Assembly (NCBI GenBank): GCA_016870715.1
Contig: VGAL01000002.1
Location: 1-64,000 of the forward strand
DNA: 64,000 nucleotides
Reading direction: 5' to 3'
DNA from: Actinomycetota bacterium
GTDB lineage: Bacteria; Actinomycetota; Actinomycetes; Nanopelagicales; Nanopelagicaceae
Positions 18,920 to 27,969 of this stretch are shown here, one piece after another (position 1 is the first letter of the stretch; every line of letters starts with the position of its first letter). The translations under genes and the position numbers were made by a program. The notes under the pieces are model-generated. The model worked only from the letters and a program-made list of their open reading frames with translations, was not told the origin of the DNA and searched no databases.

Positions 18920-19204
18920 ATGGATTGGCGACATCGCTCTGCTTGTCGAGATGAGGATCCGGAATTATTTTTTCCCGTAGGTAACACTGGACCTGCGCTC
19001 CAGCAAATTGAGGAGGCAAAGAAGGTCTGCAACCGCTGTCTGGTCATCAACGAATGTCTGAAATGGGCGCTTGAAAGCGGCCAGGAGGCTGGAGTCTGGG
19101 GTGGGCTATCTGAGGATGAGCGACGTGCACTTAAACGTCGTGCAGCTCGAAATCGGGCCCGAGGAATCGAAAGCCCCAACCCATTCGAGATAAATCAGCA
19201 GTAA
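18920..19204 (+). CDS. whiB1: WhiB-family [4Fe-4S] regulator, WhiB1-type
   Basis: Small iron-sulfur transcription regulator (94 aa) that binds the primary sigma factor and responds to nitric oxide or redox state in characterised relatives. Cluster ligands are Cys9, Cys37, Cys40 and Cys46. The turn GVWGG (residues 58-62) and the basic tail LKRRAARNRAR, which contacts DNA, follow. The WhiB1 label rests on sequence (DWRHRSACRDEDPELFFPVG) and on the neighbouring PdtaS kinase, as in M. tuberculosis Rv3219-Rv3220c. The 195 bp upstream is the longest non-coding stretch of the window. Its stop overlaps the 3' end of pdtaS by 10 bp on the opposite strand. Confidence 0.95.
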   Translation: MDWRHRSACRDEDPELFFPVGNTGPALQQIEEAKKVCNRCLVINECLKWALESGQEAGVWGGLSEDERRALKRRAARNRARGIESPNPFEINQQ

Positions 19205-20664
19205 ATTTCCATGCGAATGGTAGTTCCGCCGCCGTTTAATCGATCTACCTCAATCGCGCCCCCTAATTCATTTGTAGCGAGCGTTTTCACGATCTGCAGT
19301 CCAAGACTCTCTGAGGTATTGATATCAAAATTTGCTGGCAACCCAATTCCATCGTCGGTTACCTCTAGTCTCATGGAGTCCTGAGTTCGAGTGACTGCGA
19401 TCTTCACCTTTGAACCAACTGTCGATAAGCCGTGCTCGTAGGCATTCTGAATTAATTCGGTCAAGATAAGTGCAAGTGGTGTCGCCACTTCGGGTCTGAG
19501 CGCACCAAATTTCCCAATTCGCTCCAATGTTATGCCTGGACGGAGCGCTGAGACATCTTTTACTGCCGCGATGAGTTTGTCAGCTACCTCGTCAAAGTCA
19601 ACCATCTCTTGCGCATTCATTGAAAGCATTTCATGCACAAGTGCTATTGAACTAATTCTTCTTATTGCCTCTTCAATTGCGGAGACCGCTGATGGATTCT
19701 CGGCACGACGTGCCTGGAGTCGAAGAAGAGCGCTCACTGTTTGTAAATTATTTTTCACGCGATGATGAATCTCACGAATGGTTGCATCTTTAGAGATCAG
19801 TTCTCGCTCACGTCGCCGAATCTCAGTGACGTTATGAACAAGAACAAGGGCGCCGACGCGGTCATTATTCGCAGTTAGCGGCAAGACGTATAAATCTAAG
19901 ACCCCATTATCATTCTCTAGCTCAACTTGGCGGGGCAATTTTCCATTCAGTATCGATTGCCAAGATTCATCGCGTGGATGGCGTGATTTAAATCCAGTAG
20001 CCAGTTTTTCGATTACTCCCGCTAACTCATGAAGTTCCAAATCCCCTTGATGGCCAATCTGTCGAAATGCTGAGATTGCATTTGGGCTACCAAATGAGAC
20101 CATTCCATTCCGATCTAGCCGAATTAATCCATCTCCTACTCGGGGCGTGACCTCAGTAACAATCTCAGCTGCTGGAAAAGTTCCCTCGCTAATCATTCGC
20201 GCCAAATCGAAAGCCGCTTCTCGATAGGTCAACTCGAGCCGTCCAGGCGAGCGCATCTGCTCTACATTTCGATATCGGGCAATAACACCTATTACCTTTC
20301 CGTTATGGAGAATTGGAATGGTCTCTTCTTTTACCATTACTTCACCAAGTAACTCAGCTTCAGTATCTCTCTGAATTTCTCCATCCGATAAAGCAGCGTC
20401 AATCCAAGGGCGCTCTCCCCAACGTGCTTTATTGCCAATCAAATCATTTGGGTAGACCGTGGCTGCAGTCGTTGGTCGCATCTGCGCAACAACAACATGT
20501 CCCTCAGGCCAACTTTTTGGATTATCTCGTAGCGGCACCCAGAGCAGCAGATCAGCGAAAGATAAATCGGCTAGTAGTTGCCACTCAGAGATAATCGCAC
20601 GCAAGCGACTGATGTCAGAAGCATTAAGTGTGCTTCGCGCAGTCAGTTCTTCAAGCGTAGCCAT
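19195..20664 (-). CDS. pdtaS: PdtaS-type sensor histidine kinase
   Basis: Soluble two-component kinase (489 aa, no membrane helix). An N-terminal GAF-like domain (about 1-150) and a PAS domain (about 175-280) precede the HisKA_2 dimerisation helix with His300/His301 in EIHHRVKNNLQ, then a HATPase domain with NAYEHGL, DDGIGLP and GLQIVKTLA. In mycobacteria PdtaS phosphorylates the ANTAR RNA-binding regulator PdtaR, which is encoded elsewhere; no PdtaR is in this window. AGGAG is located 8 nt before the ATG. Convergent with whiB1, a conserved actinobacterial arrangement. Confidence 0.92.
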   Translation of the reverse strand: MATLEELTARSTLNASDISRLRAIISEWQLLADLSFADLLLWVPLRDNPKSWPEGHVVVAQMRPTTAATVYPNDLIGNKARWGERPWIDAALSDGEIQRDTEAELLGEVMVKEETIPILHNGKVIGVIARYRNVEQMRSPGRLELTYREAAFDLARMISEGTFPAAEIVTEVTPRVGDGLIRLDRNGMVSFGSPNAISAFRQIGHQGDLELHELAGVIEKLATGFKSRHPRDESWQSILNGKLPRQVELENDNGVLDLYVLPLTANNDRVGALVLVHNVTEIRRRERELISKDATIREIHHRVKNNLQTVSALLRLQARRAENPSAVSAIEEAIRRISSIALVHEMLSMNAQEMVDFDEVADKLIAAVKDVSALRPGITLERIGKFGALRPEVATPLALILTELIQNAYEHGLSTVGSKVKIAVTRTQDSMRLEVTDDGIGLPANFDINTSESLGLQIVKTLATNELGGAIEVDRLNGGGTTIRMEIYC

Positions 20665-20668
20665 TACT

Positions 20669-21052
20669 TCATTCTCCTATTTTCGCCAGACAGATCGCAC
20701 TTTCACTTGCGTCATACCATTCAAGTTCATCATCAGCTCCATAAATGAGATAGAGAGCTATGACATCAGGATTTCTTATGGAGTATTTACCAGTTACAAC
20801 TCCAGCTTTAATTTCGCTCCCACTAGCTATTGAAACCTCACTCAATTCGAACGCGACAATCACTGGCTTCTTAATCGATTCTGCATCGGTTCGCGCAAGT
20901 TCGAGTGCGGCGTATTCAGTCTCCTCTTCATCACTAACGCCATATTTCAAAGCTAAAGTGGGGGTAGGCACATAGAGAATCTCACATTGCATCTGAGAAC
21001 TTTCTATGAAATGAGCAAATTCACTCTTGCTCAGTGGCAGATAACAGCGCAT
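20669..21052 (-). CDS. Conserved actinobacterial small protein (DUF6912-like)
   Basis: Soluble 127-residue protein of unknown function, beginning MRCYLPLSKSEFAHF and continuing with EEETEYAALELA and KPVIVAFELSEV. It resembles from memory the DUF6912 family found beside PdtaS in actinobacteria; the name is tentative. It has no catalytic motif I recognise. The ATG at 21052 is 6 nt after TAGGCT, whose TAG is also the stop codon of the gene upstream, so a private leaderless promoter is possible besides read-through. It ends 4 bp before pdtaS. Confidence 0.7.
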   Translation of the reverse strand: MRCYLPLSKSEFAHFIESSQMQCEILYVPTPTLALKYGVSDEEETEYAALELARTDAESIKKPVIVAFELSEVSIASGSEIKAGVVTGKYSIRNPDVIALYLIYGADDELEWYDASESAICLAKIGE

Positions 21053-21058
21053 ACCCGA

Positions 21059-21064
21059 AGCCTA
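21059..21064 (-). promoter_or_regulatory. -10 element (TAGGCT) before the DUF6912-like gene
   Basis: TAGGCT is 6 nt before ATG 21052 and overlaps the preceding gene's stop codon. Confidence 0.35.
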
Positions 21065-21799
21065 ATTTGATTTTGCTATCCAGTCGAATAATGGTTGAAG
21101 CGCGCGAATCGTACTCTTGCTGGGCGCGCCAGCGATTTGTATCTCGGCATCGAAATAGATGGGATGAAAATAGGCCATCCCGGAACCTTGCAGTTCCCGT
21201 TCTAGAGCGCGCAATCGCTTCTGCGCCAAGGAATTCCGCGGGACTTTATTGATCGCCACAGCACACCAATGCTCGCTTGAATTGCCTGCCCGCAGCTCAT
21301 CGCATAGCCGGAGTATCGATTCATCATCAATCTCAGAGAGCAATATAGTCTTATGTACACGATCATGCCTTTTCATAATCGGAAGTAATATCGCTCCGAG
21401 ATTTTCCTCGAGAATTCGACTTAGAGTACGTGCGCCTACTCTGGGCAAGACTCCTTTGACAAGAGAATCTACTCTCGAATTGTTTGTTCTATTACCTTCA
21501 GTGAGGATCTTGGAAATTAATTCGGGGAGTCTGGGTATTTCGCTCTCACTGAGATTCATGGCCCCAGAGGTCGCCTTGTCGCCCAAAGAGATTATTCTGT
21601 GAAATTCTTCCATTACCTGGCTTGCATGCAAGGTGGCCGAAGTCGTTACCATCACAACTGACGATCTTTCATCAATAGGAATTTCAGCAAGAGTAAAATG
21701 GCGTCCAGCGCACTGTATTCCTGACTCTGCTAGTACTCGCATCACCTGCGCTTCGAGAACTGGATCAATGATGGCTAGATGAATATTCAAATCAGTCAT
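21062..21799 (-). CDS. CpaE-like protein without a P-loop (hypothetical)
   Basis: Soluble protein of 245 residues that I do not recognise with certainty. The N-terminal 90 residues look like a receiver-type alpha/beta domain (LAIIDPVLEAQVMRVLAESG). The C-terminal half has PRVGARTLSRILEENLGAILLP and ends in a helix (ALQPLFDWIA), as in CpaE/MinD-like proteins of Flp-pilus loci, but no Walker A or B motif is visible. The context supports this: it overlaps by 8 bp a SAF-domain (CpaB/RcpC-like) gene. The ATG at 21799 is preferred over a TTG three codons upstream. Confidence 0.6.
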   Translation of the reverse strand: MTDLNIHLAIIDPVLEAQVMRVLAESGIQCAGRHFTLAEIPIDERSSVVMVTTSATLHASQVMEEFHRIISLGDKATSGAMNLSESEIPRLPELISKILTEGNRTNNSRVDSLVKGVLPRVGARTLSRILEENLGAILLPIMKRHDRVHKTILLSEIDDESILRLCDELRAGNSSEHWCAVAINKVPRNSLAQKRLRALERELQGSGMAYFHPIYFDAEIQIAGAPSKSTIRALQPLFDWIAKSN

Positions 21800-22385
21800 G
21801 GTGATCAAACCGCTGAGCCACAGCTATCGATGAGTTCGCAAGTAAGGTGATGATTTCGCGTGTTTGATTCTTATCAAATAATGCAGAGATGGTCATCTTC
21901 CCGTCGAATTGTGCTTGATCATCTTCCACTGCTCTGATTCTCACTTGCTCGACTACTGTGATTAATTTAGCCGGCTCATTAAGAGCAACATTGCTAGGTA
22001 TTGAAAAGAAGTAGAGATCGATGACATCCCCTGATTTCAATTGTTCTGGCGCTTGAGATCTAGCTACGACGAAAGTTAGTAATCTCCGCTCTTCAACCTC
22101 TATTTCGCTGGTGATGGCTGCTCTGGGAATAATCTCACCGCGAGTGATGCTTCGCAGAGCCCTATGGCCATCCAAATCAAAACTGCCACTGACGTATTTA
22201 TTTTCAGAGTTCGATAGATATAGGGATTCAGGGGTGAAATCCTGCTCAGAGACTATTTCGCCGACCGAGATATCTCGACTTGCAGTGAGATAGATGTACT
22301 GGGGTGGAGTCTGGCGAACCGATAAATAAACCCCACTTGCACCGATAATCAAAAATACAAGCCCGACTAACTCTCTTTTTCGCAT
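21792..22385 (-). CDS. SAF-domain membrane-anchored protein (CpaB/RcpC-like)
   Basis: 197 residues: an N-terminal signal anchor (LVGLVFLIIGASGVYLS, about 7-23), then a SAF domain (about 33-95) with ASRDISVGEIVSEQDF and ALRSITRGEIIPRAAI, the pattern of CpaB/FlgA-type periplasmic proteins, then a beta-rich C-terminal part with GDVIDLYFF. CpaB proteins help assemble Flp/Tad pili, but no prepilin, CpaF ATPase, TadB/C or secretin-like gene is in the window. It is followed by an overlapping CpaE-like gene. It may be a leftover or repurposed surface-assembly pair. Confidence 0.78.
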   Translation of the reverse strand: MRKRELVGLVFLIIGASGVYLSVRQTPPQYIYLTASRDISVGEIVSEQDFTPESLYLSNSENKYVSGSFDLDGHRALRSITRGEIIPRAAITSEIEVEERRLLTFVVARSQAPEQLKSGDVIDLYFFSIPSNVALNEPAKLITVVEQVRIRAVEDDQAQFDGKMTISALFDKNQTREIITLLANSSIAVAQRFDHHD

Positions 22386-22464
22386 GCTCGTTACTACCGC
22401 ATTCTAAACATCCCGGTAGAACTAAGTTCGCACTCATCCTTTTAGATGAGAAGAGCTTATTCGA

Positions 22465-22480
22465 AAGGAGGAGGGAGAGT
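22465..22480 (+). other. Purine-rich AAAGGAGGAGGGAGAG tract
   Basis: Very strong anti-Shine-Dalgarno-like match but 26 nt before the ATG at 22507, too far to serve that start. No in-frame ATG, GTG or TTG lies between, and a short CGGA-N4-TCCG inverted repeat does (22492-22503). Confidence 0.4.
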
Positions 22481-22506
22481 TTCAGCGGAACCGGAAGTCT
22501 CCGCTC

Positions 22507-22965
22507 ATGACTCAACTAATCGTTCAGGAAGCCCTCGACTTATTCGAAAAACCTCGCTTCCAACCGCATCTATCTTCACTTACTTTCAAACCAACCCAGG
22601 ATGAAGATGCTTTCGTCGAAGACGAATATGAATTTGGGCGACAAATCACTCCTTACGAACGACTACCTGAGCCAAAGGAATGGGTCGATCGATTCGTTCA
22701 TGCTGCTCTCGAAATCCTCAATGGAAAACGGGCACCCATGCAACTATCTCGATGGTGCAATAGGAAGGTTTTCGCTTACTTGACCGAGAACGCGCGAGTG
22801 CGACCAGCGACTATCAGGGTCGGGAGAAAGCGAATCTGCCAACCATTCGATCAAATTCTTGAAGTCACAGCGATGCTCCATGGAAACGAGCGCAGTCGAG
22901 TACTAGTAGCCCGTTTTGAGGGTCTCGATGGCAGGTGGCTTTGCGTGGAGCTCTATTCAATCTGA
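22507..22965 (+). CDS. Rv3235-like (DUF6459) protein beside secA
   Basis: 152-residue protein. The N-terminal third is acidic and probably unstructured (EDAFVEDEYEF). The C-terminal domain (about 55-150) shows PKEWVDRFVHAALEILNGKR, APMQLSRWCNRKVFAYL, a central IRVGRKRICQPFDQILEV and GLDGRWLCVELYSI, which I recognise as the Rv3235/DUF6459 pattern found next to secA in actinobacteria. Its function is unknown. It converges on secA with a 14 bp gap. Confidence 0.75.
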   Translation: MTQLIVQEALDLFEKPRFQPHLSSLTFKPTQDEDAFVEDEYEFGRQITPYERLPEPKEWVDRFVHAALEILNGKRAPMQLSRWCNRKVFAYLTENARVRPATIRVGRKRICQPFDQILEVTAMLHGNERSRVLVARFEGLDGRWLCVELYSI

Positions 22966-22979
22966 ATCACACCCGTTGA

Positions 22980-25673
22980 TTAACGGTTCCGTGGATCTCC
23001 ATGGCATCGCTTGTATTTCTTTCCTGAGCCACATGGGCATGGAGCATTCCGAGAAGTCTCATCGCTAGAGCGAGTCGCCTGCTCTTCATATTCTCCAGGC
23101 GCTGAATAGTGAAGTTCCTGCTCGCCGCCACCAAGTTCGGGAAGCGAGGCGGATGCAAGGTCTCCCTGCGCAGTCCGCTCCACATTTACCTCTGCGTGGA
23201 AGACATAGCCAACTGACTCCTCTTTGATCCCTTCCATCATCGCGGTGAAAAGGTCATACCCCTCTTTTTGATATTCAACGAGAGGATCACGTTGTGCCAT
23301 TGCGCGTAACCCGATTCCCTCTTGTAGATAATCCATCTCGTAGAGATGATCACGCCAACGACGATCTAGGACGCTAAGGACAACTCGGCGCTCCAATTCC
23401 CGCATGATTTCAGCTGAGAGCACCTGCTCACGTTCTTCAAATTTCTCAAGGGCATTAGCGCTTATTACCTCGCTAAGGTATTCGGTAGAGAGGGCTGAAA
23501 TATCACCAACCTCTGCTACAAGTTCCTCGGGCGTGACGGATACTGGATAAAGTGCTTTCAACTGTTGCCAAAGCGCGTCAACATTCCAATCTTCGGGGAA
23601 GCCTTCAGATGTTGCGAACGCAACTTGACCACGAACTGCATCGTCGATAAATCCAATCATTTGTTCGCGCAGGTCTGCGCCTTCGAGAACACTTCGTCGC
23701 TCCGCATAAATGACTTGTCGTTGGCGATTAAGTACATCATCGTATTTGAGGACGTTCTTTCTAATCTCAAAATTTTGGCCTTCTACTTGGGTCTGCGCAG
23801 ATTTAATGGCATTGCTAACCATCTTTGACTCAATGGGAACATCTTCAGGAATTCCCGCAGCGCCGAGGAAGCGCTCAACCAAAGCGGAATTGAATCGTCG
23901 CATCAAATCATCTTGTAGCGAGAGGTAGAAACGAGACTCACCAGGATCGCCTTGACGTCCCGAACGTCCTCGAAGCTGATTATCGATTCGCCGAGACTCG
24001 TGCCGTTCAGTTCCCAGGACATAGAGTCCGCCAAGTGCAACAACCTCATCGTGCTCGGTGGCGACGAGTTGGCGTTGACGAGCTAATTCAGCCGGCCATT
24101 CACGTTCATAATCGGCAGGAGTATCAACTGGAGAGAACCCTCTCTGTTGTAGGGCAAAGTCGGCGAAGAACTCAGGATTTCCACCAAGCATGATGTCAGT
24201 TCCACGCCCAGCCATATTGGTGGCAACGGTGACCGCTGCCTTGCACCCTGCTCGGGCAACAATTGCCGCTTCACGTTCGTGCTGCTTAGCATTCAAAACT
24301 TCGTGGGCAACACCTCGACGGACTAGATGGGTGGATAACTCCTCAGATTTTTCGACGCTAACAGTTCCGACAAGAACTGGTTGTCCCTTGAGATGTCGCT
24401 CGACGATGTCATCAACGACAGCTAAAAACTTGGCATTCTCCGTCTTATACACAAGATCAGCCTGGTCGATACGCGACATCTCTTTATTTGTGGGAATAGG
24501 AATTACGCCTAGTTTATAAATTTGATAGAACTCCGAGGCCTCGGTCATAGCTGTACCAGTCATTCCCGAGAGCTTGTCGTAAAGCCGGAAATAATTCTGA
24601 AGGGTAATAGTCGCTAAAGTCTGGTTTTCGTCTTGAATCTTTACCCCTTCTTTAGCTTCAAGCGCTTGGTGCAGACCTTCGTTGTAACGACGCCCCTGAA
24701 GGATTCGACCGGTGTGCTCATCAACTATGAGCAATTCGCCACCCATTACTACATAATCTCGATCTCGCTTAAATAGTTCTTTCGACTTCAATGCATTATT
24801 CAAATAACTAATCAGGGGCGTATTCGCAGTCTCGTAAAGGTTCTCAATCCCGAGCAGTCTTTCAACCTCTGTGATTCCAGCCTCTAAAATCCCTACAGTT
24901 CTCTTTTTTTCATCAACTTCGTAATGATCGCCAGATGTTAATTTCTTTGCAATGGAAGCGAACTCGGAGTACCACTTAGTTGGGCGGTCAGCTGGACCGC
25001 TGATGATCAAAGGAGTACGTGCTTCGTCAATAAGGATTGAGTCCACTTCATCAACAATTGCAAAGTTATGCTCTCGTTGAACGCAATCGTCAATAGACCA
25101 AGACATGTTGTCTCGAAGATAATCGAAACCAAATTCATTATTGGTGCCGTACGTGATATCTGCTGAATACGCGACGCGTCGTTCTTGGGGGCTCATATGA
25201 GCCAGGATCACTCCGACGCTCAAACCAAGGAAACGGTGAACGCGACCCATCCACTCGCTATCACGCTCGGCAAGATAATCATTGACGGTCACAATGTGCA
25301 CACCCTTGCCCGATAACGCATTTAAATAAGCAGGAAGCGTTGAAACCAGAGTCTTTCCCTCACCAGTGCGCATTTCCGCGATATTGCCTCGATGGAGGGC
25401 GATGCCACCCATCAACTGAACGTCGTAGTGGCGTTGACCTAGGGTCCGCTTCGCAGCCTCACGAACGACAGCAAAAGCCTCTGGAAGGATATCGTCGAGA
25501 TCCTCACCCTCAGCGAGTCGGGTTTTAAATTGCTCGGTTTTATCGCGAAGTTCCTCGTCAGTAAGCGCTGTTATCTCCGCTTCATGGCTGTTAACGATTC
25601 GGGCAATCTTCTCCAGGCTCCGCACCTGGCGCCCTTCTCCAGCGCGCAAAATCTTATCGAGCAGTACGACCAC
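22980..25673 (-). CDS. secA: Preprotein translocase ATPase SecA
   Basis: Essential motor that pushes unfolded preproteins through SecYEG. The 897 residues include [11 protein letters not shown] at the N-terminus, Walker [10 protein letters not shown], the [15 protein letters not shown]alker B/DEAD segment, [13 protein letters not shown] and [12 protein letters not shown], then a C-terminal zinc motif [14 protein letters not shown] used for SecB or ribosome contact. Starts at GTG 25673 with AAAGG about 8 nt upstream; length is normal for SecA1. The common actinobacterial upstream gene for a hibernation-promoting factor (hpf) is absent: comF lies only 33 bp away. Confidence 0.98.
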   Translation of the reverse strand: MVVLLDKILRAGEGRQVRSLEKIARIVNSHEAEITALTDEELRDKTEQFKTRLAEGEDLDDILPEAFAVVREAAKRTLGQRHYDVQLMGGIALHRGNIAEMRTGEGKTLVSTLPAYLNALSGKGVHIVTVNDYLAERDSEWMGRVHRFLGLSVGVILAHMSPQERRVAYSADITYGTNNEFGFDYLRDNMSWSIDDCVQREHNFAIVDEVDSILIDEARTPLIISGPADRPTKWYSEFASIAKKLTSGDHYEVDEKKRTVGILEAGITEVERLLGIENLYETANTPLISYLNNALKSKELFKRDRDYVVMGGELLIVDEHTGRILQGRRYNEGLHQALEAKEGVKIQDENQTLATITLQNYFRLYDKLSGMTGTAMTEASEFYQIYKLGVIPIPTNKEMSRIDQADLVYKTENAKFLAVVDDIVERHLKGQPVLVGTVSVEKSEELSTHLVRRGVAHEVLNAKQHEREAAIVARAGCKAAVTVATNMAGRGTDIMLGGNPEFFADFALQQRGFSPVDTPADYEREWPAELARQRQLVATEHDEVVALGGLYVLGTERHESRRIDNQLRGRSGRQGDPGESRFYLSLQDDLMRRFNSALVERFLGAAGIPEDVPIESKMVSNAIKSAQTQVEGQNFEIRKNVLKYDDVLNRQRQVIYAERRSVLEGADLREQMIGFIDDAVRGQVAFATSEGFPEDWNVDALWQQLKALYPVSVTPEELVAEVGDISALSTEYLSEVISANALEKFEEREQVLSAEIMRELERRVVLSVLDRRWRDHLYEMDYLQEGIGLRAMAQRDPLVEYQKEGYDLFTAMMEGIKEESVGYVFHAEVNVERTAQGDLASASLPELGGGEQELHYSAPGEYEEQATRSSDETSRNAPCPCGSGKKYKRCHGDPRNR

Positions 25674-25706
25674 GCGTATTCGGCCTTTCGTGATTGGAGC
25701 CCTACT

Positions 25707-26390
25707 CTAATGTGCCAGGCCGTACATCCTCCAATTGAGCGAATACGCCGCTGAAATTCCCCCAATACACCGAGCCCCAGCCCTGTGGAGCGCCCGGTAG
25801 CCCTCACGCATAGTCGCTCCTGTGGTGAGCACATCATCGACAATAAGCGCTTGGTTAACTTGCAACGAGTCGTGAAATTTAGATAACAAATCCTCTCGGA
25901 CTCTAAATGCGCCATCCATATTCCGAGCTCGATCAGTTGCATTTAGGCTTTTCTGAGGCGCAACTTTTCGCCCAAGTGAAAGTAGGGGAATTACCTCATC
26001 TTTCGTATCTCGAGCTAATTCTCGAGAAATATCAAGGAGAAAATCTCTACCTCGCGCACGGCGAGCACGTTCTGAACTTGGAATTGGAATAAGCAATAAG
26101 CCCTCGGGGAATAGCGACCGAGATTGACGAAGTGAATCCACCAGGACGCTCTCTAATTGATGATTGTGGTCATCTTTCGCACCTAAAACCAACCGGGAGA
26201 CTTCATCGCTAAAAGGTAATTTGGTAGCAATAGACATTTGTCCAGCAAGAGTACTAACCATGATTGGATTGTTCCGTGGAGCTAGAAGTAACTCATCTGA
26301 ACAGACCCTGCAGAGGACAATATCTGGAACGGTACACACAATGCATTGAACGGGAATGACAAGAGATCGAAGAGCGCTCCAGAATGACAT
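25707..26390 (-). CDS. comF: ComF-type phosphoribosyltransferase-fold protein
   Basis: Protein of 227 residues in the ComF/GntX family, implicated in DNA uptake in naturally competent bacteria; its biochemical role is unsettled. The N-terminal part has two cysteine pairs of a zinc finger (CIVC and CRVC, about residues 16-34), followed by a PRTase-like domain with LLIPIPSS, the basic segment RARRARGRDF, and the PRPP-loop ALIVDDVLTTGATM. I start it at ATG 26390, 6 nt after TATCTT. A longer reading would overlap mtrB and adds a hydrophobic stretch not typical of ComF. It lies between mtrB and secA. Confidence 0.85.
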   Translation of the reverse strand: MSFWSALRSLVIPVQCIVCTVPDIVLCRVCSDELLLAPRNNPIMVSTLAGQMSIATKLPFSDEVSRLVLGAKDDHNHQLESVLVDSLRQSRSLFPEGLLLIPIPSSERARRARGRDFLLDISRELARDTKDEVIPLLSLGRKVAPQKSLNATDRARNMDGAFRVREDLLSKFHDSLQVNQALIVDDVLTTGATMREGYRALHRAGARCIGGISAAYSLNWRMYGLAH

Positions 26391-26396
26391 TAGGTG

Positions 26397-26402
26397 AAGA
26401 TA
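26397..26402 (-). promoter_or_regulatory. -10 element (TATCTT) for leaderless comF
   Basis: TATCTT on the minus strand, 6 nt before ATG 26390, in the 31 bp gap after mtrB. Confidence 0.45.
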
Positions 26403-26421
26403 GGTGGATACAAAAAAGAAA

Positions 26422-27969
26422 TTAGAGTAAAAGAGAGAAAAGTCTCTCTGTGAGTTCTTCACTACGATCTCGTGGAATTGTTAATACAAAAAGGGATCCC
26501 CGACCATATACGCCAGCTGCCTCGATGATTCCACCGTGCAACTGAGCGTCCTCTTGAGCGATTGATAGACCAAGTCCGGTACCTCCCCGAGTCCGCTCTC
26601 GTGAAGGGTCGGCTCGCCAAAAACGATCGAAGACCCTATTTTCCTCCCCCTCACGTAAGCCGATTCCGTAATCACGCACCGCCACTGCAATTGAATGTTC
26701 TCCCGCTCTTACTGCAACATCGATTGGCTTGCCCTCTCCGTATGCAATGGCATTGTTTAGCAAATTGCGAAGAATTCGATCCATTCTCCGTGGATCCACG
26801 ACCGTGACTACAGGCTCTGTAGGATATTTACAGCGGAAAATTGAGCCGTGTTCCTTCGCAATCGGCGTTAAAGTGTCGACGCCTTTCTCAACAAGGGCCA
26901 CTATGTCAGTGACATCAGGTTCAAGATTTATGACTCCAGCATCGAATCGACTGACTTCGAGTAATTCGGTGAGCAAATTCTCAAATCGTTCTAACTGAGC
27001 AGAGAGCAATTCCGCGCTTCTGGAGATTGTTGGGTCGAAGTCTTGTCTTTGTCGGTAAATCAGATCAGATGCCATCTTCAAGGTAGTAAGTGGAGTCCGC
27101 AATTCATGCGATACATCCGAAACGAAACGTTGTTGAACTCTCGAAAGGTTTTCGAGGCGGGTAATTTGATTCTGCAGGGCGCTGGCCATTTCATTAAATG
27201 ATTGTGCGAGCCTAGCAATCTCGTCAGCTCCCTCGACATTCATACGTTCTGCGAAATCTCCTGCCGACAATTTCTCAGCAATCTCTGCGGCTCTCCTGAC
27301 TGGCGTGACCACCTGGCGTGAAACTACCCAGACAACGAATAGGAGGACGAGAACCAGCGCAATCGCTCCGATAAGTAAGGTCCTGGAAATCAACGAAAGC
27401 GTCTGATCTTCCGGCGCGGTGCTGAAAAGGAAGTACATCTCAAATTGGCCGAAATTCGCCAGAGTGAATTGTCCACCAACAATCAGAGCGGGATCTCGCC
27501 TCTCAATAGGCACAGCAGTGAGAAAGGAGGTTGGGTAGAGGATCTCTCCATATGAGTATTGCAATTCTTTGCTGGCTCGCACCCTGTCACGAAGTTCGAT
27601 TGGTATTGACTCTTTCATGACTTGATTGGTGGAACGTTCATAAATGAGGAATCTCGTTACCGGTGATTTTGCCTGCAGAATTATAACCTCGGGATTACGT
27701 TCATTTCCCTTGGTGTCAGCAAACTCTGTGATTGTTCGATCCATCGCATCCCGGAAGTCCGCAACGGATGAAATCTCTGAAAGCACAAATCTATTTTCAG
27801 TCTGGAATAACTTTGACTGGCTCTCGTTTAGCACTGCTTCGATTTTTGATTCCCTGATTCCATCACTTAGTAATTGATTCAAGATTGAACCTAAAACCGA
27901 CACCAAGAGCGTAGAGAATAATAAGGTGGTCCCAAGGACTCTGAATGCGAGCGAATTTGTAGAACGCAT
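26422..27969 (-). CDS. mtrB: Two-component sensor histidine kinase MtrB
   Basis: Membrane sensor of the MtrAB system that couples envelope state to cell division and peptidoglycan turnover in actinobacteria. The 515 residues show helix 1 (about 8-28), an extracytoplasmic domain, helix 2 (about 196-216), a HAMP region with RRAAEIAEKLSAGDF, then RFVSDVSHELRTPLTTLK with the phospho-acceptor His, and an ATP-binding domain with NLLNNAIAYG, DYGIGLREGE and GGTGLGLSIA. Its ATG overlaps the mtrA stop (TAATG). The lipoprotein gene lpqB that normally follows mtrB is missing; comF follows directly. Confidence 0.95.
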   Translation of the reverse strand: MRSTNSLAFRVLGTTLLFSTLLVSVLGSILNQLLSDGIRESKIEAVLNESQSKLFQTENRFVLSEISSVADFRDAMDRTITEFADTKGNERNPEVIILQAKSPVTRFLIYERSTNQVMKESIPIELRDRVRASKELQYSYGEILYPTSFLTAVPIERRDPALIVGGQFTLANFGQFEMYFLFSTAPEDQTLSLISRTLLIGAIALVLVLLFVVWVVSRQVVTPVRRAAEIAEKLSAGDFAERMNVEGADEIARLAQSFNEMASALQNQITRLENLSRVQQRFVSDVSHELRTPLTTLKMASDLIYRQRQDFDPTISRSAELLSAQLERFENLLTELLEVSRFDAGVINLEPDVTDIVALVEKGVDTLTPIAKEHGSIFRCKYPTEPVVTVVDPRRMDRILRNLLNNAIAYGEGKPIDVAVRAGEHSIAVAVRDYGIGLREGEENRVFDRFWRADPSRERTRGGTGLGLSIAQEDAQLHGGIIEAAGVYGRGSLFVLTIPRDRSEELTERLFSLLL

